DNA of 64,000 nt, from the NCBI RefSeq assembly GCF_017744695.1, contig NZ_JAGIAS010000005.1, positions 465,601 to 529,600 on the forward strand. The letters run 5' to 3'. Position numbers and translations under genes: made by a program. The stretch is from Dyadobacter sp. GTDB lineage: Bacteria > Bacteroidota > Bacteroidia > Cytophagales > Spirosomataceae. The notes beneath the pieces were generated by a model. The model ran no database searches, was not told where the DNA came from, and saw only the letters and a program-made list of their open reading frames with translations. Shown here one piece after another: positions 1-7,342 of the stretch (the stretch's first letter is position 1; each line of letters opens with the position of its first letter).

Positions 1-156
1 ATTGCCGTGTTTTTGGTAGAAAGCGCCATCGCTGTTTTCGCGCACCGGCTCAAAAAGCTGTTTACGCCGAAAGTGGTGACCCTGTTTAACAAAGTGACAG
101 GCGTGGTTTTTATTCTCATCGCCTGTCAGATTGCTTATACCAATTTTTTGAAGTAG
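1..156 (+). CDS. LysE-family translocator, C-terminal end (partial)
   Basis: The reading frame is open from the first base and ends with TAG at 154-156, giving the last 51 residues of a protein whose start lies outside the window. The visible part has a basic stretch (HRLKKLF) followed by a hydrophobic final helix (VTGVVFILIACQIAY) and a short polar tail. A 'K-V-x-G-x-x-F/L' helix at the extreme C-terminus is usual for LysE/RhtB amino-acid exporters, which end with a sixth membrane helix. The family call is an inference from this short piece. It converges with the GH3-type gene, three bases away. Confidence 0.5.
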   Translation: MAVFLVESAIAVFAHRLKKLFTPKVVTLFNKVTGVVFILIACQIAYTNFLK

Positions 157-159
157 GGG

Positions 160-1728
160 TTATTGTTTAATGTAACCTTCGGATCTCAGGAAGTTTTTCC
201 AATCGTCGATCAGGTCTTTCTTGAAGACGCGGGGGAATTTGTTCTGCCCGCCGAGCTTGCCCTTGGACTCCATCCAGTCGTAGAATGCCTGGTTGGGCAG
301 GACCGTTACGAACACTTCTTTCAATGCGTGACGGCGTTCTACGGCGTAGTCGTCGTTGAGTTCCGCGAGCTTTGCGTCGATTTTTTGTTTCAAAACCTCT
401 GCATCTACATTGGATTCTTCTACGCCCACGTACCAGTCGTGCGCGAACAGGCTGCCGTGCTCAATGCCGCAAACGGTAAATTCTTTCACCGAAATACCCA
501 TTTCACGGGAAACGAGGTCGATCGCCTTGTTCATATTATCCACTGAAAGGTGCTCACCGCAGAGGCTAAGGTAGTGCTTCGTGCGACCCGTAATGACGAT
601 TTCGCCACGCGATTTGTCCACGAATTTCAGCGTGTCGCCGATCAGGTAGCGCCACGCGCCCGAGCAAGTCGACAGCAGTAATGCATATTCTTTTCCTTCT
701 TCCACCTGGTCGATCATCAGCGTTTCGGGGTTATCGAGCATTACACCGTCCGAATCGAAGTTTTGAGGGGTGAAAGGGATAAATTCAAAGAACAGGCCAT
801 TATCGCACACCAATTCCATCCCCACCGCACCCGGTCGGGACTGGTAAGCGATAAAACCTTCCGAAGCAAGGTAAGTATTGATGTAGGTCATCGGCTTGCC
901 CAGCAACTTCTCGAAACCTTTGCGATACGGCTCAAACGAAACGCCTCCATGGGCGAACACTTGCAGGTTCGGCCAGATTTCGTGGATGTTTTTCACATTG
1001 TAATGCGCGATGATCTTTTCGAAAAGCAACTGGATCCACGCAGGCACGCCTACGACGAATCCGATGTCCCATTCGCTCGCTACGCGCGTAATCTCTTCCA
1101 GTTTCAGGCCCCAGTCGCGTTGTGCCGCGATTTTCTGGCCTGGTTTATAGTAAGGTCTGAACCAGCGCGGGATCTGCTGGATTTGAATACCACTCAAATC
1201 GCCTGCCAGACTGCCCGTGTCGTGCGGGTTCAGATTGGTACTGCCGCTGAGCATCAGGAATCCCTTTTCGTACAAATCAGGCGGCAGGTCTTTGTAGTGA
1301 CCTAATGAAAGAATCTGCCGGATGCTGGTCTTTTGAATAGCCTTTGTCATGGCCTTCGTCACCGGAATCTGCTTGGAGGCGGCCTCCGAGGTCCCCGAAC
1401 TCAATGCGTAATATTTAATCGTTCCCGGCCAGCACACGTCCTTTTCACCCTCCAGCGATTTGTGCCACCACTCGTTGAATATCTTGTTGTAATCGTACAC
1501 GGGAACGGTACGCTTGTAGAGCTCGTAAAATGCCCCTTTTTCACCGAAAAGAATGGTGGAAAGCAGTTCGTCGAAATTGTACTTCTCGCCAAACTCGGTA
1601 TATCTGGCCTTGGCCAGCAATTTGGCCAGGGTCTTTTTCTGCTGCTGGTGTAAACTTGCCTTGCGGCGGTTGGCAACGATGTTGCTGAAATGGATGCCTT
1701 TTTTTAATAAACTGCCTACTAATGCCAT
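160..1728 (-). CDS. GH3-family acyl-acid amido synthetase-like protein
   Basis: A 522-residue protein of the GH3 family, the adenylate-forming enzymes best known from plants for joining amino acids to acyl acids such as auxin; bacterial members have no settled substrate. The ATP-binding P-loop-like motif SSGTS...K is at residues 110-119, followed further on by YLASEGFIA and YLIGDTLKF, which correspond to the acyl/AMP binding core. No signal peptide, so cytoplasmic. It starts 14 bases after the surE stop on the same strand, so the two are probably cotranscribed. Length is typical for bacterial GH3 proteins. The family is clear, the reaction is not. Confidence 0.85.
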   Translation of the reverse strand: MALVGSLLKKGIHFSNIVANRRKASLHQQQKKTLAKLLAKARYTEFGEKYNFDELLSTILFGEKGAFYELYKRTVPVYDYNKIFNEWWHKSLEGEKDVCWPGTIKYYALSSGTSEAASKQIPVTKAMTKAIQKTSIRQILSLGHYKDLPPDLYEKGFLMLSGSTNLNPHDTGSLAGDLSGIQIQQIPRWFRPYYKPGQKIAAQRDWGLKLEEITRVASEWDIGFVVGVPAWIQLLFEKIIAHYNVKNIHEIWPNLQVFAHGGVSFEPYRKGFEKLLGKPMTYINTYLASEGFIAYQSRPGAVGMELVCDNGLFFEFIPFTPQNFDSDGVMLDNPETLMIDQVEEGKEYALLLSTCSGAWRYLIGDTLKFVDKSRGEIVITGRTKHYLSLCGEHLSVDNMNKAIDLVSREMGISVKEFTVCGIEHGSLFAHDWYVGVEESNVDAEVLKQKIDAKLAELNDDYAVERRHALKEVFVTVLPNQAFYDWMESKGKLGGQNKFPRVFKKDLIDDWKNFLRSEGYIKQ

Positions 1729-1742
1729 AGCTGTTGGTTAAA

Positions 1743-2510
1743 TTACAAATCCCAGGTCGATAGCTTTTTCAACGCTTCATACTCTGTCAGATCATATTGA
1801 CATGGCACCACTGAAATATAGTTGTTATCCAGCGCCCAGACATCGGTGTCTTCTTTTTCCGTATCAAAATTCACAAACTCGCCGGCCATCCAAAGGTAGC
1901 CGCGACCATTAGGGTCGACGCGATAATCAAATTTCTCCTGCCATTTAGCACGGGCCTGGCGGCACACTTTTACGCCTTTCAGCGCCAGGTCTGTTTTAGC
2001 AGGAATGTTCACATTCAATGCAATACCGTTTGGAATACCATTTTTCAAAGCCTCTTCCGTAATCGACTTGATGTAGGGAACAGCGTGGCTGAAATCCGCA
2101 TCCTCCCTGAAATCGCAAAGTGAAAAACCGATTGCGGGAATGCCTTCGATGGCCGCCTCAATAGCCGCCGACATGGTGCCGGAGTACAGCACGCTGATCG
2201 AGCTGTTGCTCCCATGGTTGATGCCGCTTACCACGAGGTCGGGCTTGCGGTCCTGCAACACGTAGTTTTTAGCCAGTTTAACGCAATCGGCCGGCGTTCC
2301 CGAGCATTCATATTCCGTCACATCATCAAAAATATGGGTGGAATAAAGCCTGAGCGGTTCACCGATGGTAATGGCATGGCCCATTCCCGACTGCGGGCTG
2401 TTGGGAGCGACCACGATCACCTCGCCCAGCGTCTGCATGATTTCAACCAGTGTTCGGATTCCTTTTGACGTTATTCCGTCGTCATTTGTAACTAAAATGA
2501 GGGGTTTCAT
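1743..2510 (-). CDS. surE: 5'/3'-nucleotidase SurE
   Basis: A 255-residue SurE phosphatase, which removes phosphate from nucleoside 5'- and 3'-monophosphates using a divalent metal. The metal-binding N-terminus LVTNDDG (Asp10, Asp11) is intact, as are APNSPQSGMGHAIT, SGTPADCVKLA and SGINHGSN, the loops that complete the active site. Full length for the family and no export signal. It is the first gene of a two-gene unit with the GH3-type gene. In many bacteria surE sits with pcm or stationary-phase genes; the pairing here with a GH3 enzyme is a local arrangement without a known meaning. Confidence 0.95.
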   Translation of the reverse strand: MKPLILVTNDDGITSKGIRTLVEIMQTLGEVIVVAPNSPQSGMGHAITIGEPLRLYSTHIFDDVTEYECSGTPADCVKLAKNYVLQDRKPDLVVSGINHGSNSSISVLYSGTMSAAIEAAIEGIPAIGFSLCDFREDADFSHAVPYIKSITEEALKNGIPNGIALNVNIPAKTDLALKGVKVCRQARAKWQEKFDYRVDPNGRGYLWMAGEFVNFDTEKEDTDVWALDNNYISVVPCQYDLTEYEALKKLSTWDL

Positions 2511-2629
2511 ATATTTCTACTGATCGGGTGCTTAGCTGCTTCGTGCGATCTGGTCTGCCGGCTCAGTAACATGGTTTTTAAGTGAATAAATATTTAATTG
2601 CGCTTTTCAAGCTGCCAAATTTAAGCAAT

Positions 2630-3124
2630 ATGCCTTCATTCGCAACACTACAAGCCTCGGTCGCGGACATTCCGACCATCATCGAAATCCAGGAAAAAAC
2701 ATGGGAACCCACTTACCGTGACATCCTTAGCAAGGACCAGATCGATTTTATGTTCGAAAAAATATATTCTCCCGAATCCCTCGCGGACCAGATGCAGTCC
2801 GGGCAGCAATTCATGATCCTGCTAAGCGACGAAACGTCCGTCGGCTTTTCGTCAGTGTCGGAGGAGAAGCCGGGAAAGTTCAAATTACACAAAATATATG
2901 TGCTTCCCGCCACGCAGGGAACCGGTGCTGGTAAATACCTTTTGCATGCAACTGAAAACTACGTGAAGTCGCTGGGGGGAACAGTGCTGTCGCTGAACGT
3001 GAACCGCTATAACAAGGCTAAAACGTTCTACGAAAAAATGGGTTTTCGGGTCGTCGACGAGCAGGACATTCCCATCGGCCCTTACTGGATGAACGATTAC
3101 GTGCTCGAAAAACCGTTAAACTGA
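2630..3124 (+). CDS. GNAT-family N-acetyltransferase
   Basis: From ATG at 2630 this gives 164 residues; a GTG 48 bases upstream would add a weakly hydrophobic leader that fits the family poorly, so the ATG is preferred. The GNAT core is visible: the acetyl-CoA loop KIYVLPATQGTGAGKYLL (Q/RxxGxG/A) near residues 103-120, the preceding strand, and the terminal AKTFYEKMGFRVV motif typical of strand 6-7. This fold moves an acetyl group from acetyl-CoA to an amine, here of unknown identity. It stands alone and ends in a hairpin shared with the converging trhO gene. Confidence 0.85.
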   Translation: MPSFATLQASVADIPTIIEIQEKTWEPTYRDILSKDQIDFMFEKIYSPESLADQMQSGQQFMILLSDETSVGFSSVSEEKPGKFKLHKIYVLPATQGTGAGKYLLHATENYVKSLGGTVLSLNVNRYNKAKTFYEKMGFRVVDEQDIPIGPYWMNDYVLEKPLN

Positions 3125-3146
3125 ACCGGCTAAGCCGATTCAGTTT
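3118..3146. terminator. Bidirectional hairpin between convergent genes
   Basis: Two 13-base arms (3118-3130 and 3134-3146) pair around a TAA loop with one position that is a mismatch on one strand and a G-U wobble on the other. A-runs and T-runs flank both sides. The hairpin overlaps the stop codons of the GNAT gene and trhO, so it probably ends both transcripts. Confidence 0.7.
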
Positions 3147-4116
3147 TCAATGCGAGTTTCATCTTTTTGATATTCTTCTGCTGGCTTTTCAGTCCTTGCA
3201 TCGGATGGTAGTGGTTGCTATTGACCACGTAGTAGCCGGTGCCGTCGTAAGCGCGTTTGGCAGGGTGCGTTTTGCATTCTGCCGAACAGGCGCCCTCCAT
3301 TTCCCAGCCGCATTTTTCGCAGATCGGCACGTGGTTGTTGCACTCCGGGTTTGCGCAGTTCACCATGCGGTCGCAGGCTTCTTCGCAGATGTAGCATTTA
3401 GAAATCACCGTCGGGTTCACGCTGTTCACGTCCACGGTAATGCGGTTGTCGAACACGTAGCATTTGCCGTCGAAGTTTTCACCGCCTTCTTCCAGACCGT
3501 AACGTATAATGCCTCCGTGAAGCTGGTAAACGTCTGTGAAGCCCTCGTCGAGCAGGTATGCACTGGCTTTTTCGCATTTGATACCGCCTGTGCAATAGGT
3601 AATTACTTTTTTGTCTTTCAAATGTTCGATCTCGTGCATATGCTCCGGCAGTTCGCGGAGGTTGTGCATATCGAACGTGATCGCGCCTTTGAACTTGCCT
3701 ACTTCATGCTCGTAATCAGAGCGCATATCCACGAGTACCACATCCGGGTCGTTCAGCATGGCTTTGAAATCGGCCGGTTCGAGGTGCTTTCCTGTGCGTA
3801 CCAGCGGATTCACGGGCAGGTCGGAGTTGACGATCTCGTCCTTCACGCGCACGTGCAGCTTCTGAAATGCAACATGGTCCGACTCTTCCACTTTGAACTG
3901 TACGCCTGCAAAACGCGCGTCGGAGCGGACATAATTCATATAAGCCTCGCATTGCTCCGGCGTGCCCGAAACCGTGCCGTTCAACCCCTCAGGAGCTACG
4001 ATAATGCGGCCCAGCAAGTTATTTGCCACGCAAAAGAGGTGATGCTCATCGCGGTAAGTATCGGGATCGGCGATGGGCGTGTAGTAATAATATAGGATAA
4101 CCCTGTAAGGTTTCAT
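3130..4116 (-). CDS. trhO: tRNA uridine(34) hydroxylase TrhO (rhodanese family)
   Basis: A 328-residue member of the YceA/TrhO family, which uses oxygen to hydroxylate uridine 34 of certain tRNAs, a step towards 5-(carboxy)methoxyuridine. The N-terminal acylphosphatase-like domain (to about residue 95) carries APEGLNGTVSG; the rhodanese domain follows with DMRSDYEHEVG and the active-site loop CTGGIKCEKAS (Cys175, Cys181). The C-terminal tail has six or more cysteines (CYICEEAC...CANPEC...CEKCG), as usual for the family and probably zinc-binding. Start chosen at the ATG before KPYRVILYYYY, the conserved first strand. Confidence 0.93.
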   Translation of the reverse strand: MKPYRVILYYYYTPIADPDTYRDEHHLFCVANNLLGRIIVAPEGLNGTVSGTPEQCEAYMNYVRSDARFAGVQFKVEESDHVAFQKLHVRVKDEIVNSDLPVNPLVRTGKHLEPADFKAMLNDPDVVLVDMRSDYEHEVGKFKGAITFDMHNLRELPEHMHEIEHLKDKKVITYCTGGIKCEKASAYLLDEGFTDVYQLHGGIIRYGLEEGGENFDGKCYVFDNRITVDVNSVNPTVISKCYICEEACDRMVNCANPECNNHVPICEKCGWEMEGACSAECKTHPAKRAYDGTGYYVVNSNHYHPMQGLKSQQKNIKKMKLALKTESA

Positions 4117-4272
4117 CGTTTAATTCTTTTCTCCAAATCAGCCGCAAATATACGAATAATGCAAGTTTTAAGAAAATGCCGAAAATCAGTTTTGTAGCTG
4201 ACCGGTTATCCGTTGAAATACATATTTTTGTGAGCACTCGTTCAATTATTACTCAACTCATCCTACTTCCTT

Positions 4273-4887
4273 ATGCACATCGCTATCATTGGTAACATCG
4301 GCGCAGGTAAAACTACATTGACCCAGATGCTGGGGGATTATTTCAAATGGGAGGTGATGTATGAGGCGGTGGAAGGAAATCCCTATCTGGCTGATTTTTA
4401 TACAGATATGGAGCGCTGGGCGTTCAACCTGCAAATTTATTTTTTGAACAACCGATTTGCGCAGGTCCAGAAAATCCGGGAAACAACCTATTCGACGATT
4501 GTTCAGGACCGGACTATTTTTGAAGATGCCTACATTTTTGCCCGCAACCTGTATGAATCGGGCGTGCTGACAGACCGCGATTACCAGACTTATCTGCTGC
4601 TGTTTGAATCCATTATCCGCACTGTGTCCCAGCCCGATTTGCTGATTTACCTCAAAGCGGATATTCCCAAGCTGGTGTCACAGATCAAAAAGCGCGGCCG
4701 CGAGTTTGAAGCCGACATTTCGACGGATTATCTTGCCAATCTCAATCGCTATTACGAGGATTTTGTACAGAACTATGAAGACGGGAAAATCATCGAAATT
4801 GATGTGAACAATATGGACTTTGCCTCCAATCCCGAGGACTTCAACAAAATCGTGGCACTACTCAACAAGGAGCTATTTTACGTATGA
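4273..4887 (+). CDS. Deoxynucleoside kinase (deoxyadenosine/deoxyguanosine kinase type)
   Basis: A 204-residue kinase that phosphorylates deoxynucleosides for salvage. The P-loop GNIGAGKT is at residues 7-14; the substrate-binding Glu lies in YEAVEGNPYL (30-39); the DRx motif that positions the base and the catalytic Glu region is QDRTIFEDAYIF (78-89); a lid-like KKRGREFE follows near 140. This matches the dCK/dGK family of Gram-positive and Bacteroidota genomes. A TAnnTTTG box (TATTTTTG, 4223-4230) lies 42 bases before the ATG, but a well-placed -33 element is lacking. The exact base preference cannot be read from the sequence. Confidence 0.88.
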   Translation: MHIAIIGNIGAGKTTLTQMLGDYFKWEVMYEAVEGNPYLADFYTDMERWAFNLQIYFLNNRFAQVQKIRETTYSTIVQDRTIFEDAYIFARNLYESGVLTDRDYQTYLLLFESIIRTVSQPDLLIYLKADIPKLVSQIKKRGREFEADISTDYLANLNRYYEDFVQNYEDGKIIEIDVNNMDFASNPEDFNKIVALLNKELFYV

Positions 4888-4894
4888 CGTGCGC

Positions 4895-5365
4895 CTAGTA
4901 CATGCACGCGATCGCCTCGTGAAGCAATTGGTTCTTTTTAGCATTCACTTTAAATATCCGCTTGTCATCGGGCAGTAGTATTTCAATTTGCACCGTCCCT
5001 TTCATTTTTTCGAGCTCCTTGGGCTCGATGGGGGTAGAGAGGACAAACTCGCTCTGCCAGTTGCTGCGGTCGGTGGAGCTGATAGTGGTGTAGAGCGAGA
5101 AATTACCTTTTACCGACGAAAACCTGATTTCGGTGAACATCTGAACGTGGTAGACCTGGCCGAACTCGTCATTGTGGTAATTGAGGATCCTTTCCTCACC
5201 CGTTTTGGCTAGGGTAAGGTATTCTTTCGGGCCGGAGAGCGGGACTATATGGTAGTGAACTTTCTTGTGGTTCGATGGGCTGATGGTTTCCTTGCATTGC
5301 GCCAAAGATTTACTCTCGTAAGCCATCACCAAGCCTACCACACCAAGCAGGAAAGTAAACTTCAT
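4895..5365 (-). CDS. Exported protein of unknown function
   Basis: Starting at the ATG before KFTFLLGVVGLVMAYESKSLAQ gives 156 residues with a Sec-type signal peptide cleaved near residue 23; a further-upstream ATG would add seven residues in front of it. The mature part is beta-rich (YHIVPLSGPKEYLTL, FSLYTTISSTDRSNWQSEFVLSTPIE) with no recognised motif. It was therefore probably a periplasmic or surface protein. It converges with the deoxynucleoside kinase and its start lies about 100 bases from the -33 element of the divergent small membrane operon. Confidence 0.7.
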   Translation of the reverse strand: MKFTFLLGVVGLVMAYESKSLAQCKETISPSNHKKVHYHIVPLSGPKEYLTLAKTGEERILNYHNDEFGQVYHVQMFTEIRFSSVKGNFSLYTTISSTDRSNWQSEFVLSTPIEPKELEKMKGTVQIEILLPDDKRIFKVNAKKNQLLHEAIACMY

Positions 5366-5465
5366 GCAGAGGGCGTAATTCAACACTTTTCTAGATTTCA
5401 GGGTTATTCAAACGTTTGTAAAGATAATTGCCTGATAAGTAGAATGCAACTGGATAACGGGAAAG

Positions 5466-5495
5466 TTGTATTTCTGGAAAAACTTTCTAGCTTTG
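5466..5495 (+). promoter_or_regulatory. Bacteroidota-type promoter of the small membrane gene pair
   Basis: TTG at 5466-5468, a 19-base spacer, then TAGCTTTG at 5488-5495, which fits the phylum's primary sigma factor consensus TTG-N19-TAnnTTTG. A transcript would begin about 5502, leaving a 20-base leader before the ATG at 5525. Confidence 0.7.
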
Positions 5496-5524
5496 TTAGA
5501 TTACAAACTAAAACGATTTTGCAC

Positions 5525-5734
5525 ATGCTATTGAACGACATTATCTTCTACATTTCCTGTGTCGGCGTCGCTTTCATCGTGGGGCGCGGCATTTTTATTC
5601 TTATCAAAAAAATCTTTTTCGGGGGCGACATCGTCCTTACTAACCCCCGAACGGGCAAATCGATTGTCTTGGGCAAGCACCACGTGGATGGTCAGGCTAA
5701 GAGACTTTTAGAGGTGCTTGAAGGATGGAAATAA
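5525..5734 (+). CDS. Small single-pass membrane protein, unknown
   Basis: 69 residues from the ATG 20 bases downstream of the predicted transcription start. Residues 5-30 form one membrane segment (IIFYISCVGVAFIVGRGIFILI), followed by a basic KK and a soluble tail with GGDIVLTNPRTGKSIVLGKHHVDGQAKRLLEVLEGW, which reads like a short beta-hairpin plus helix. The frame extends upstream, but that part lies opposite another gene and before the promoter. The last 10 bases overlap the next gene, so the pair is probably translationally coupled. I do not recognise the family. Confidence 0.65.
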   Translation: MLLNDIIFYISCVGVAFIVGRGIFILIKKIFFGGDIVLTNPRTGKSIVLGKHHVDGQAKRLLEVLEGWK

Positions 5735-6093
5735 AAGCCAGAAAACGGCGTAAGAAAAGATCATTCAAGTACAAGACCGAAACAGTAACCTTTTTATCGA
5801 CATTCATTATTGGCATCTCCCAGCAGTTGCCAGGGTCTTTTCCTCGTGAGACGATTGTGTATCTCGCGGCGCCAGTCTCGTATTTTATTCAGTTTATTAG
5901 TTTGAAAGTTATCGCAGTGGCCGATCTGGCGGTCGTGACGTATCGGGTCAGGCGTTATGTGAGTGAATTGGAAATGGAGCGGGCATTGCCTGGGAAAACT
6001 AGGGGACGGCAGCTTGAAATCGATGTTGAAATTTGTGAATACCGCACCGCATTGCGTGAGCGGCGCATCCGGGAATTGAATCCCAAAAAGTGA
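5725..6093 (+). CDS. Small basic membrane protein, unknown
   Basis: 122 residues beginning inside the end of the preceding gene (ATGGAAATAA contains both the start and the previous stop). A very basic N-terminus (RKRRKKRSFKYK) precedes two hydrophobic stretches at about 18-37 and 46-72, the second ending VADLAVVTYRVRR, and then a charged helical tail. By the positive-inside rule the N-terminus is cytoplasmic. No known domain seen. It ends one base before the stop of the converging Xre gene, so the three genes form a compact unit. Confidence 0.65.
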   Translation: MEIKARKRRKKRSFKYKTETVTFLSTFIIGISQQLPGSFPRETIVYLAAPVSYFIQFISLKVIAVADLAVVTYRVRRYVSELEMERALPGKTRGRQLEIDVEICEYRTALRERRIRELNPKK

Positions 6094-6438
6094 TTACTTT
6101 ACTCTCCGTTCCTCTGCCAGTTGCTTATATACCTCTCCGAGTTCGTCTTTGAGCTCCCTGATTTTTGCTTCCAGTTTTTCAACTTCGCTTTTGTGGACGA
6201 GGTCTTTTAGGTACATCACAGCATTCGGTTCGCCTTCGTAGCCAAATAACCAATTGGGGTGGATTTCCAGCTCTTTGATCAATATGCCTACCGCGTCAGA
6301 AGTGAATTTTTGATCTCCCGCAAGGACCTTCGAGATTTTAGACGGAGATAATTGCACAATTTGAGCCAGTTCACCCGTGTTCAAGTGGTGTGCTTTCATG
6401 ATTGCCGCTATTCTCGCAACTTCTATCATCAGGTTCAA
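6094..6438 (-). CDS. Xre-type helix-turn-helix protein with coiled-coil tail
   Basis: 114 residues. The N-terminal helix-turn-helix (about 5-65) includes IMKAHHLNTGELAQIVQLSPSKISKVLAGDQKF, a Cro/C1 fold in which LSPSKISKVLAG is the recognition region, then SDAVGILIKELEIHPNWLFGYEG, typical of phage-repressor-like regulators. From residue 78 on it is a heptad-rich coiled coil (VEKLEAKIRELKDELGEVYKQL), suggesting dimerisation. An internal ATG three codons later is an equally good start. It abuts the small membrane gene pair tail to tail. Two CCAAWTGG boxes upstream may be its own operator. Confidence 0.8.
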   Translation of the reverse strand: MNLMIEVARIAAIMKAHHLNTGELAQIVQLSPSKISKVLAGDQKFTSDAVGILIKELEIHPNWLFGYEGEPNAVMYLKDLVHKSEVEKLEAKIRELKDELGEVYKQLAEERRVK

Positions 6439-6456
6439 TCTTTCGTTATATAAAAC

Positions 6457-6487
6457 TCCAATTGGTATTTCAATTTTCCAAATGGAA
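6457..6487. promoter_or_regulatory. Paired CCAAWTGG boxes upstream of the Xre gene
   Basis: CCAATTGG at 6458-6465 and CCAAATGG at 6478-6485 have starts exactly 20 bases apart, that is, two helical turns on the same DNA face. The second sits in the dyad TTCCA-AA-TGGAA. They lie 20-47 bases upstream of the Xre start codon, a usual place for an autoregulatory operator. Binding is inferred. Confidence 0.4.
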
Positions 6488-6615
6488 TATTATATTTACA
6501 ATGTTATTTAGGTTAAGCGCGTCTATGTAAATATAGTAAAACTGGAAGCATTCCGATGTTCGCTGTGCCAATCCTGGGTGACAAACTTTCACCACTTTCA
6601 AGCCAAAACACCACT

Positions 6616-6876
6616 ATGAACTTCAAAATCATTCAAATTCCTGAAACAGCCATTCAGGTTTGCCTGCATCGCGATCGTAGCGAGGAGGGTGAGGAAATTG
6701 TCCGTATTACCTCGTTTGTTTTAAATGCGCAACATGCCGAGCTTATGTTTGAACAGGTAGTGACCTTTACCAAACCGGGAAGTTCGGTTCGTTTTGTCGC
6801 AGATTACTCGTTGGTTTCAGCTAAAAGTTTCCTGGAAGAGTCGATGAAGGAGGTGGGAATGCTGGCATTTGCGTGA
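6616..6876 (+). CDS. Small protein of unknown function
   Basis: 86 residues from the ATG of MNFKIIQIPETAIQVCLHRD; the frame is open further back to another ATG at 6556, but the internal start gives a compact beta-alpha protein. Sequence features: IQVCLHRDRSEEGEEIVRITSFVL, then HAELMFEQVVTFTKPGSSVRFVADYSLVSAKSFLEESMKEVGM. No signal peptide, membrane segment or motif that I recognise. It follows the Xre gene divergently, so it may share its control region. It ends before the tRNA-Leu terminator. Confidence 0.5.
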   Translation: MNFKIIQIPETAIQVCLHRDRSEEGEEIVRITSFVLNAQHAELMFEQVVTFTKPGSSVRFVADYSLVSAKSFLEESMKEVGMLAFA

Positions 6877-6931
6877 GCCGATCTAATTGTCCCAAGACTG
6901 TCCTAGTGGCTCATTTTGAATTTTTGGGCAT

Positions 6932-6968
6932 AAAAAAAGTGCGTTGGTTAATCCCAAACGCACTTTTA
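6932..6968. terminator. Terminator downstream of tRNA-Leu
   Basis: Arms AAAGTGCGTT and AACGCACTTT surround a short loop that adds a GG/CC pair. Read on the minus strand it ends in a run of T and lies four bases past the tRNA 3' end; read on the plus strand it could also end the small gene at 6616. Confidence 0.8.
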
Positions 6969-6972
6969 GTTG

Positions 6973-7056
6973 TGACCAGAAGGAGAGTCGAACTCCTATG
7001 CCCGAACGGGCACTACCCCCTCAAAGTAGCGTGTCTACCAATTCCACCACCTGGCC
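6973..7056 (-). tRNA. tRNA-Leu (anticodon GAG)
   Basis: An 84-nt class II tRNA. The acceptor arm pairs GGCCAGG with TCTGGTC (two G-U pairs), discriminator A. The D-arm holds AATTGGTAGACAC, as in leucine tRNAs. The anticodon stem CTACT/GGTAG encloses TTGAGGG, so the anticodon is GAG. A long variable arm (TGCCCG-TTCGGGCA) and the T-arm AGGAG-TTCGACT-CTCCT complete it. CCA is not encoded: the genome continues CAA. Confidence 0.95.
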
Positions 7057-7069
7057 GTCAATCGTGATG

Positions 7070-7099
7070 CAAAAGTAGTATTTTAATGATTCGGCGCAA
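7070..7099 (-). promoter_or_regulatory. Promoter of tRNA-Leu
   Basis: On the minus strand TTG (7097-7099), 19 bases, then TACTTTTG (7070-7077). The box continues into CA, as in the promoters of the two other tRNA genes here. It lies 13 bases upstream of the tRNA. The remainder of the 7057-7342 stretch shows no convincing gene: its short frames lie across this promoter and the terminator near 7300. Confidence 0.8.
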
Positions 7100-7280
7100 C
7101 AGTTGTGCTCCGATTTTTTTGAGAAAATATCGCGTCTTGCGCAAAAAACCCTTCGTATTTGCGCATTTTGGTCGTAGTTTCGTGCCCCGAAAATCGGTTA
7201 GTGCCCGCAGGATCAGACTGTTCAGCCTTGCAAATGAGAAAGGCCCGGAAATATTAAAAATTTTAGATTTAGTAATTAGC

Positions 7281-7314
7281 ATAAAAGCCCTGGCATCGAT
7301 CCAAGGCTTTTTAT
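7281..7314 (-). terminator. Hairpin downstream of the SelA-like gene
   Basis: AAAAGCC-(C)TGG and CCA-(A)GGCTTTTT pair around ATCGAT. It lies about 30 bases past the stop codon of the exported PLP enzyme, in the correct direction for that gene. Confidence 0.6.
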
Positions 7315-7342
7315 GTTAATTACCGTTATGTGAAACAATGTC

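Noticed and set aside
7086..7319. Plus- and minus-strand frames of 74-77 codons after tRNA-Leu
   Set aside because: They cover the tRNA promoter and the terminator of the SelA-like gene and do not look like proteins.
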